DNA of 26,594 nucleotides from JACXVD01 sp047975785 (GTDB taxonomy: Bacteria; Pseudomonadota; Alphaproteobacteria; Sphingomonadales; Sphingomonadaceae): the NCBI GenBank assembly GCA_047975785.1, contig JBKEEC010000172.1, positions 1-26,594 on the forward strand, written 5' to 3'. Shown here one piece after another: positions 22,482 through 26,594 of the stretch (position 1 is the first letter of the stretch; every line of letters starts with the position of its first letter). A program made the translations under genes and the position numbers. The notes beneath the pieces were generated by a model. That model did no database searches. It saw only the letters and a program-made list of their open reading frames with translations, and was not told the origin of the DNA.

Positions 22482-23009
22482 ATGCCTATGTCCCTTCACG
22501 CCGCCTTCATCCCCTCAGCCATGCAGATGCTGGGCACGACCAAAGGGCTGGTGGATAAAGCAGAAGGCTGGTGCATAGAAAATAACAAAGACCCGTCAGA
22601 GCTGATTACATGCCGCCTGATTGAGGACATGTTCGCTTTCGATTATCAGGTCAAAAGTGTCGCCGTTCATACTGCCGGAGCTATTGCCGGCGTAAAAGCA
22701 GGCCAGTTTGAGCCGGACATGTCGCCTCCTCCACAAAGCTTTGCGGCAATGCGCACGCTTCTGGATGACACAATGGCCGTGCTGGACAGCTATAGCGAAG
22801 ACGATATGGAGAACCTGATCGGAACGCCGGTCAATTTTGCTTTCAGGGGCAAGGTTGTGGCTTCCTTTGTTGCAGAAAATTTCCTGCTCAGTTTCAGCCA
22901 GCCCAATTTCTATTTCCATACCACGACAGCCTATGACCTGTTGCGCATGAAAGGCGTCCCTGTCGGGAAACTTGATTTTATGGGGCGGATGCGCGTCCGG
23001 GCGGATTGA
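22482..23009 (+). CDS. DUF1993 family protein
   Basis: A 175-aa probably cytosolic helical protein. SLHAAFIPSAMQMLG...LVDKAEGW at the N-terminus, RLIEDMFAFDYQV, and a late NFYFHTTTAYDLLR segment match DUF1993, a group distantly related to DinB-like four-helix bundles with His-based metal sites. No function is known for it. ATG at 22482 has GGGAG eight bases upstream; ATG 22488 is an alternative. Its last 32 bases overlap the end of the DUF3142 gene on the opposite strand, an unusual tail-to-tail overlap. Confidence 0.85.
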   Translation: MPMSLHAAFIPSAMQMLGTTKGLVDKAEGWCIENNKDPSELITCRLIEDMFAFDYQVKSVAVHTAGAIAGVKAGQFEPDMSPPPQSFAAMRTLLDDTMAVLDSYSEDDMENLIGTPVNFAFRGKVVASFVAENFLLSFSQPNFYFHTTTAYDLLRMKGVPVGKLDFMGRMRVRAD

Positions 23010-23724
23010 GCAGAAACACCACATTGCCCCGATATTCAGGGTCACGTCTTACAGAAGCCGGAACCTGCCAGTCAGCATCCTGAACGATCCCTATTTTATA
23101 GGGCATGGGCAGGTCTACGAAACTATCCAGATAGGCTTCAAAACCGGGTATCGTGCTACGTCCCTGATAGGTCTGGATCACGATTTCATCAACGGTTCCG
23201 GCAAGTGTGTCCAGAGCCTGCCGCTCACCATTGGCGCTCCAGTCCATCAGGCCGGTAATGGAAAGCTGATACTGCGCGGGAAGCCGCTTGCGAAGGTCGG
23301 CCAGAAAACTGGCATAATGTTCCAGCCCCAATGTCGCGGAGTCAAAGTCAATCTGCACCCCGGCAAGCCGGTTCTGTGCGCTCCATTGTCCGATCATGCG
23401 GGCAAGCTGATCCTGTGTGCTCTCCTGCCAGTCCAGCGTCTCTACACGAATAACCAGCCAGATATCGGCATGGTCAATCTGAGGGACCTGTGGCCGCAGC
23501 GGCACGATATACGCTCCATTGCCTGCCCTTACCTCTCCGGCCAGAATATAGACCATACGTGCATGGGCCAGTTCAGGTGGTGGTCGAACCCCCGCCCACA
23601 GAAAATACGCATCCTGCCCGGCGGCATCGGCTCTGGTCACACTATCCGCGCCTGTCTGGTCCGAACAGGCGAGAACCCCTGCGCACAGAAGCGTTACCAG
23701 TAATAATCGAGATCTTTTGCCCAT
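22978..23724 (-). CDS. DUF3142 family lipoprotein
   Basis: Predicted 248-aa lipoprotein with lipobox GVLAC after a short signal. The rest fits the TIM-barrel-like DUF3142 family: YFLWAGV and VYILAGEV strands, then GVQIDFDSATLGLEHYASFL at about 120-139, a DxD-type segment like those of glycoside hydrolase-like barrels, then LSITGLMDW and VIQTYQG. A sugar-related enzymatic or binding role is suggested by the fold only. Its start lies inside the 3' end of the 710-aa gene (31-base overlap), so the two are surely co-transcribed. No strong ribosome-binding site precedes it, consistent with coupled translation. Confidence 0.82.
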   Translation of the reverse strand: MGKRSRLLLVTLLCAGVLACSDQTGADSVTRADAAGQDAYFLWAGVRPPPELAHARMVYILAGEVRAGNGAYIVPLRPQVPQIDHADIWLVIRVETLDWQESTQDQLARMIGQWSAQNRLAGVQIDFDSATLGLEHYASFLADLRKRLPAQYQLSITGLMDWSANGERQALDTLAGTVDEIVIQTYQGRSTIPGFEAYLDSFVDLPMPYKIGIVQDADWQVPASVRRDPEYRGNVVFLLNPPGRASAP

Positions 23725-25826
23725 TTGCTATTCGCATATTTTGTTTTCAACTCGGTGAACCAGGCCTTGCGCTGGCTTTGCGGCACGGCTTCACCCCCAC
23801 ACCCGTTATTGCCGGTGCGAGCATAACACCAGACAGCCCGATAAAGTGCATAGGCCCGCGCATCAGGGTCGGTGTTTTTTTGCGCCAGAACCATCTGGTA
23901 AAGATGTTGCCGTGAAATCTTCCCACCGGGAAACTGGCTTTTCCCTCCTCCGAGCTGGTCCGATGGACTTGCTCCTGAATAATAGAGGTAATCAAAGCCA
24001 TTATTGCGATAGAACTCACCCAGACACAGGAGCGCCAGAGGTGCCTGTGCATTCTTCGACAGTTGCTCCACCGTAACAGGTAAGTCAGGACAGGTTCGGG
24101 TGCTGCTCTTCACCGGGTTAAAGAACGATGTGAGCTGTGAAGCAGATGCCGGATTTTGGCTCCATCCCTGCCGGAGATCAGCCGGAAGCAGCGTCCGGTC
24201 TTTCAGAAAGTCACTGTAATGACCACGGTTCAGGTCTTTCAGAAGCAGCGTGTTGAAAGCAACCTCCCGCACAAACTGACTCTCGCCATCATCCTTCACA
24301 ATCTTGCGCAGGATATCCGGTCCAGCCACTTGCCGGAGCAGAATGCTACGGGTCATATCATCCTTAATCGGGGAAGAATCTGCAAAAACCTTGTCCACCC
24401 TGCCCGCTCGTTCCCAGTTCATGGCCAGAGCCAGCTCCACCATATTACGCTGCTGGAAATTGAATACCGTTCCCGGCAACATTTCCAGCCAGAATCCCTC
24501 TTCATTGGGGTCATTCAGACTGGCAAGCGCCTGACCGCGCAGCATCTGGCGGCTGAATTGCAGGGGAGAAAACGCCTTTTGCCGCGCGGCATCGGGAATG
24601 TGCTGCAACACTTCTGCCGGATTATTCGTGACATAAAAGGCATGATTGGCCCGCAGGAAATTGAATAAATCTTCCCTCCCCGTGAACATCGGCGCCTGCG
24701 CCTCCAATGCTTCACGGCTTAACGGTGCCTGAGAATTACCCCATGTTGACCGCATGGCCTGAAGATCAAGCGTCGCCAGCAATAATGGATCTTGTATCCT
24801 GTCAAAAGACGGGGTCGGCTCATACAGTTTGGTATCAATTTCCTCCACCAGATAGGCGGTCGTCTCGCTGGAAATATCAGCTTTATCCAGCAGGGCGGCA
24901 TAGGCTTGCCCCAACCCCTTTACATCGCCGCTCACCCACAGCAAACGCCGGTGCAGACCATGCGCAGATGCTACATAGAGGCCAGAAGGATATTGCTTCA
25001 CATAATTGGCAAATGCTTCACGCGCCCTTGCCAGAGACGGTTTATCGGCACCCTCTGGTCCCGAATAAAACCCCCATTTATCAAATGCAGTCGCCTGAGC
25101 AGCATTCAGCTCTGACCGGCCCAGCAAATAGGATGCGGTTTCGGCTACCCATTTATTGTTTGCATCACGTAACTGGCTGAATGTTTCGCGCGCAACGGTC
25201 CAGTCCTCATCATAAAAGGCATGACTGGCCACCAGATAGGCGAGAAACTCCTTGCCTGCCCGCGTCTGGATATTTTCAGGCCAGGCAATATTAGCAGGCG
25301 CTTCTTCGGCATGGTTCGATCGGTAAGACCTCTTTTGACCTGCCTCGCAAGTGGAACGCATGGCGCTGCGTGTGTCGCCCAGAACGGCTTGTTCGCTGGC
25401 GCGTATTCCTTTGGCAGATTTCAACCCATCCAGAAATGCCTGTGTGCCACTATCAAAGCTGGCGCATCGGGTGCCGAAAAACTCTGGATATTCCTCGTTT
25501 TCGGTTCTGTCATAAAATTGAGCGCGAAAATTATTCCAGTCAAAGAAGGTCTTACCATAGCCATCGTTGGACGCATATGACCAGATATCCGGTTCCGGGT
25601 CGGCCTGATGGGGCAAAAATTCGCCGCGCCCTTCCTGCACAAGATAAAGCAGGTTTACCCGCGTATCATTACCCGGTGACAGAATGGCGCTGCTGACACA
25701 GGGTGTATCCGGATTGGCAAGTTTCCAGAGTGCTTCACAACCATAATCACTGCTTGCTCCGGCAGGGTCAGCCCATAATGCCGCCATAAAAATCGGGAAA
25801 GCCAGTGCAGGTTTATTCCAGTTCAT
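23694..25826 (-). CDS. Large secreted protein of unknown function, helical-repeat type
   Basis: Predicted 710-aa exported protein. The ATG at 25826 is used because GGAGG lies 8 bases before it and a normal signal peptide follows (MNWNKPALAFPIF, cleavage near AGA-SS). The open frame continues to 25913, but that end overlaps an intrinsic terminator. Most of the mature part is alpha-helical in a TPR/solenoid style (AYLVASHAFYDEDWTVARETF, SYLLGRSELNAAQ, REAFANYVKQYPSGLYVASAHG). Cys pairs are seen at the N- and C-terminal ends (YGCEALWKLA, WCYARTGNNGCGG). No catalytic motif was recognised. It overlaps the DUF3142 gene. Confidence 0.75.
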   Translation of the reverse strand: MNWNKPALAFPIFMAALWADPAGASSDYGCEALWKLANPDTPCVSSAILSPGNDTRVNLLYLVQEGRGEFLPHQADPEPDIWSYASNDGYGKTFFDWNNFRAQFYDRTENEEYPEFFGTRCASFDSGTQAFLDGLKSAKGIRASEQAVLGDTRSAMRSTCEAGQKRSYRSNHAEEAPANIAWPENIQTRAGKEFLAYLVASHAFYDEDWTVARETFSQLRDANNKWVAETASYLLGRSELNAAQATAFDKWGFYSGPEGADKPSLARAREAFANYVKQYPSGLYVASAHGLHRRLLWVSGDVKGLGQAYAALLDKADISSETTAYLVEEIDTKLYEPTPSFDRIQDPLLLATLDLQAMRSTWGNSQAPLSREALEAQAPMFTGREDLFNFLRANHAFYVTNNPAEVLQHIPDAARQKAFSPLQFSRQMLRGQALASLNDPNEEGFWLEMLPGTVFNFQQRNMVELALAMNWERAGRVDKVFADSSPIKDDMTRSILLRQVAGPDILRKIVKDDGESQFVREVAFNTLLLKDLNRGHYSDFLKDRTLLPADLRQGWSQNPASASQLTSFFNPVKSSTRTCPDLPVTVEQLSKNAQAPLALLCLGEFYRNNGFDYLYYSGASPSDQLGGGKSQFPGGKISRQHLYQMVLAQKNTDPDARAYALYRAVWCYARTGNNGCGGEAVPQSQRKAWFTELKTKYANSKWAKDLDYYW

Positions 25827-25884
25827 CAATGCCACCTCCGTCAGCAACAGGCAGACAATCAACAGATGACCTGTAAAGCGCAAG

Positions 25885-25923
25885 AAAAAAGGCCACGGAA
25901 AGCAGTTTCCCATGGCCCTTTTT
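25885..25923. terminator. Bidirectional intrinsic terminator
   Basis: GGCCA (25891-25895) pairs with TGGCC (25913-25917) and GGAAA (25897-25901) with TTTCC (25906-25910), with a GCAG loop and small internal mismatch. A-run on the left (25885-25890) and CTTTTTT on the right give a T-run on either strand. On the minus strand it would stop read-through from pnp before the 710-aa gene. Confidence 0.75.
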
Positions 25924-25946
25924 CGATCTGTTTTTCAGGCAATCCT

Positions 25947-26040
25947 GAATAGATGGCCCTGAATAGATGGCCCTGAATAGATGGCCCCGAATAGATGGCC
26001 CCGAATAGATGGCCCCGAATAGATGGCCCCGAATAGATGG
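25947..26040. repeat. 14-bp tandem repeat, 6.7 copies
   Basis: GAATAGATGGCCCT occurs twice (25947-25974), then GAATAGATGGCCCC four times (25975-26030), then a partial copy GAATAGATGG (26031-26040). Copies are otherwise identical, which points to recent slippage. The array is non-coding and lies between a terminator and a dispersed repeat, in the 356-base gene-free stretch 25914-26269. Confidence 0.95.
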
Positions 26041-26080
26041 CTATGCCTTGAGCGAATAAACCTTTTGCTCAATCCCGTTA

Positions 26081-26150
26081 GAGTGTGATGACAAAAAGTG
26101 GGCACCGGTTTTTGTCAAAAAATCACACGACAACAAAAGCATAAAGAGCG
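26081..26150. repeat. Dispersed palindromic intergenic repeat, copy 2
   Basis: Matches the repeat at 1785-1863 (see that entry). The core GACAAAAA (26089-26096) and TTTTTGTC (26108-26115) flank a GTGGGCACCGG centre, and TGTGAT/ATCACA (26084-26089 and 26121-26126) form an outer stem. It lies beyond the 3' end of pnp, in the same orientation relative to its upstream gene as copy 1 is to map. Confidence 0.65.
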
Positions 26151-26182
26151 GGATGTGATTCTGTCATATGTCATCCCGCTCT
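26145..26182. repeat. 11-bp inverted repeat
   Basis: AGAGCGGGATG (26145-26155) and CATCCCGCTCT (26172-26182) form a perfect stem with a 16-base loop. It abuts the dispersed repeat and may be its right-hand end. Confidence 0.7.
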
Positions 26183-26202
26183 AATGCTGGCGCATACGGA
26201 AT

Positions 26203-26241
26203 GGGATCTGGTCAGGTGCCGCACGGGCCTGACCAGATCCC
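26203..26241. repeat. 14-bp inverted repeat after pnp
   Basis: GGGATCTGGTCAGG (26203-26216) and CCTGACCAGATCCC (26228-26241) form a perfect 14-bp stem with an 11-base loop, 28 bases after the pnp stop. No T-run follows on the minus strand, so a protective 3' RNA hairpin is at least as likely as a terminator. Confidence 0.75.
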
Positions 26242-26269
26242 GATGAGTCAAGTTCATCGCACTCTGGGA

Positions 26270-26594
26270 TTAGTCGTCTTTCAGAAATGCCGGCATGTGA
26301 TCCGGATCGCCACCGCTTTCATTATCCTTACGCGGTCCACGGTCCCCACGACGATTGCGGTTACGATCCCCATCGCGACGCGGACGACGATCGCCCCTGT
26401 CACCCCTGTCACCGCGCGGCTCACGCTTTTCACGCGGGGGGCGGGTATCTTCCAGTTCCTCGCCGGTTTCCTGATCGACCAGACGCATCGACAGGCGCAC
26501 CTTGCCGCGATTGTCCACTTCCAGAACCTTGACTTTCACTTCCTGACCTTCGGACACGACATCGGTCGGCTTTTCGACCCGTTCGTTCTTCATC
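26270..26594 (-). CDS. pnp: Polyribonucleotide nucleotidyltransferase, C-terminal part (truncated by the window)
   Basis: Phosphorolytic 3'-5' exoribonuclease of the degradosome. Only the last roughly 107 codons are present; the gene continues past the right edge, and the Met at 26593 is internal. The visible part is the end of the S1 RNA-binding domain (EGQEVKVKVLEVDNRGKVRLSMR), then an Arg/Gly/Asp-rich basic tail (GDRGDRGDRRPRR) and a conserved acidic end, DPDHMPAFLKDD. That combination of S1 end and tail is what I recall for alphaproteobacterial PNPase; ribosomal protein S1 or another S1-domain protein is the only real alternative. Confidence 0.85.
   Translation of the reverse strand, partial: MKNERVEKPTDVVSEGQEVKVKVLEVDNRGKVRLSMRLVDQETGEELEDTRPPREKREPRGDRGDRGDRRPRRDGDRNRNRRGDRGPRKDNESGGDPDHMPAFLKDD

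Noticed and set aside
25827..25913. 29-codon N-terminal extension of the 710-aa protein
   Set aside because: It overlaps an intrinsic terminator, and the downstream ATG has a good ribosome-binding site and signal peptide.
25947..26040. CRISPR array
   Set aside because: Units are 14 bp and directly adjacent with no spacers, and no cas gene is present.

Overview
The window looks like a piece of an alphaproteobacterial chromosome, most likely from Sphingomonadales (an Erythrobacter/Novosphingobium-like relative). This is an inference from gene content and protein style: a DUF1476 gene (ATP synthase zeta-type inhibitor) beside BolA and a CGFS glutaredoxin, a short type-2 ArgC, an M17 aminopeptidase followed by an SH3-domain gene, and a PNPase tail rich in Arg/Gly/Asp ending in FLKDD. 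No rRNA, tRNA, CRISPR array, transposase or phage gene was seen. Most of the window is ordinary core chromosome; the less ordinary parts are the left end, the intergenic regions near 11.1 kb and 21.2 kb, and the right end at 23-26.3 kb.

Layout. 0.1-1.7 kb: a small lipoprotein (-) and a secreted protein with a surface-adhesin-E-like C-terminal domain (+). 1.8-3.7 kb: methionine aminopeptidase and an RsiV-like DUF3298 lipoprotein (-), with a dispersed palindromic repeat at the 3' side of map. 3.8-6.5 kb: M17 aminopeptidase, a stand-alone SH3-like protein and argC, closely packed (+). 6.6-8.7 kb: the nitrogen-control pair glnB-glnA (+), with a sigma-54-like promoter, an upstream palindrome and a strong terminator. 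8.9-10.1 kb: a cytochrome c'-type lipoprotein and a cytochrome b561-type membrane protein (+), probably one electron-transfer unit. 10.1-10.9 kb: a NUDIX hydrolase (-). 11.0-11.2 kb: a gene-free stretch with a sigma-54-like site, a compound stem-loop and a terminator, which together look like an undescribed small RNA.

11.2-15.5 kb is a seven-gene minus-strand run: leuC, a 56-aa membrane protein, leuD, a quinone-oxidoreductase-like gene, DUF1476, a BolA-family gene and a monothiol glutaredoxin. LeuC/LeuD need a 4Fe-4S cluster and BolA/Grx4 proteins traffic Fe-S clusters, so the run may link leucine synthesis with cluster supply. 15.7-16.8 kb: a small basic periplasmic protein and msrA (-). 16.9-19.5 kb: a secreted methyltransferase-fold protein, mtgA and a zinc-type CDF exporter (+). 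19.6-22.2 kb: a secreted DUF11 protein and an OmpA-family protein (-), separated by two striking inverted repeats. 22.5-23.0 kb: a DUF1993 protein (+), whose end overlaps a DUF3142 lipoprotein (-), which in turn overlaps a 710-aa secreted protein of unknown function (-). 25.9-26.27 kb: gene-free, with a terminator, a 14-bp tandem repeat, a second copy of the dispersed repeat and two long inverted repeats. The window ends inside pnp (-).

The observations most worth following are the candidate sigma-54-driven small RNA at 11.08-11.20 kb, the overlapping DUF3142/710-aa secreted pair, the repeat-rich block downstream of pnp, the palindromes between the OmpA and DUF11 genes, and the SH3-only remnant of what is usually a two-domain cell-wall peptidase.
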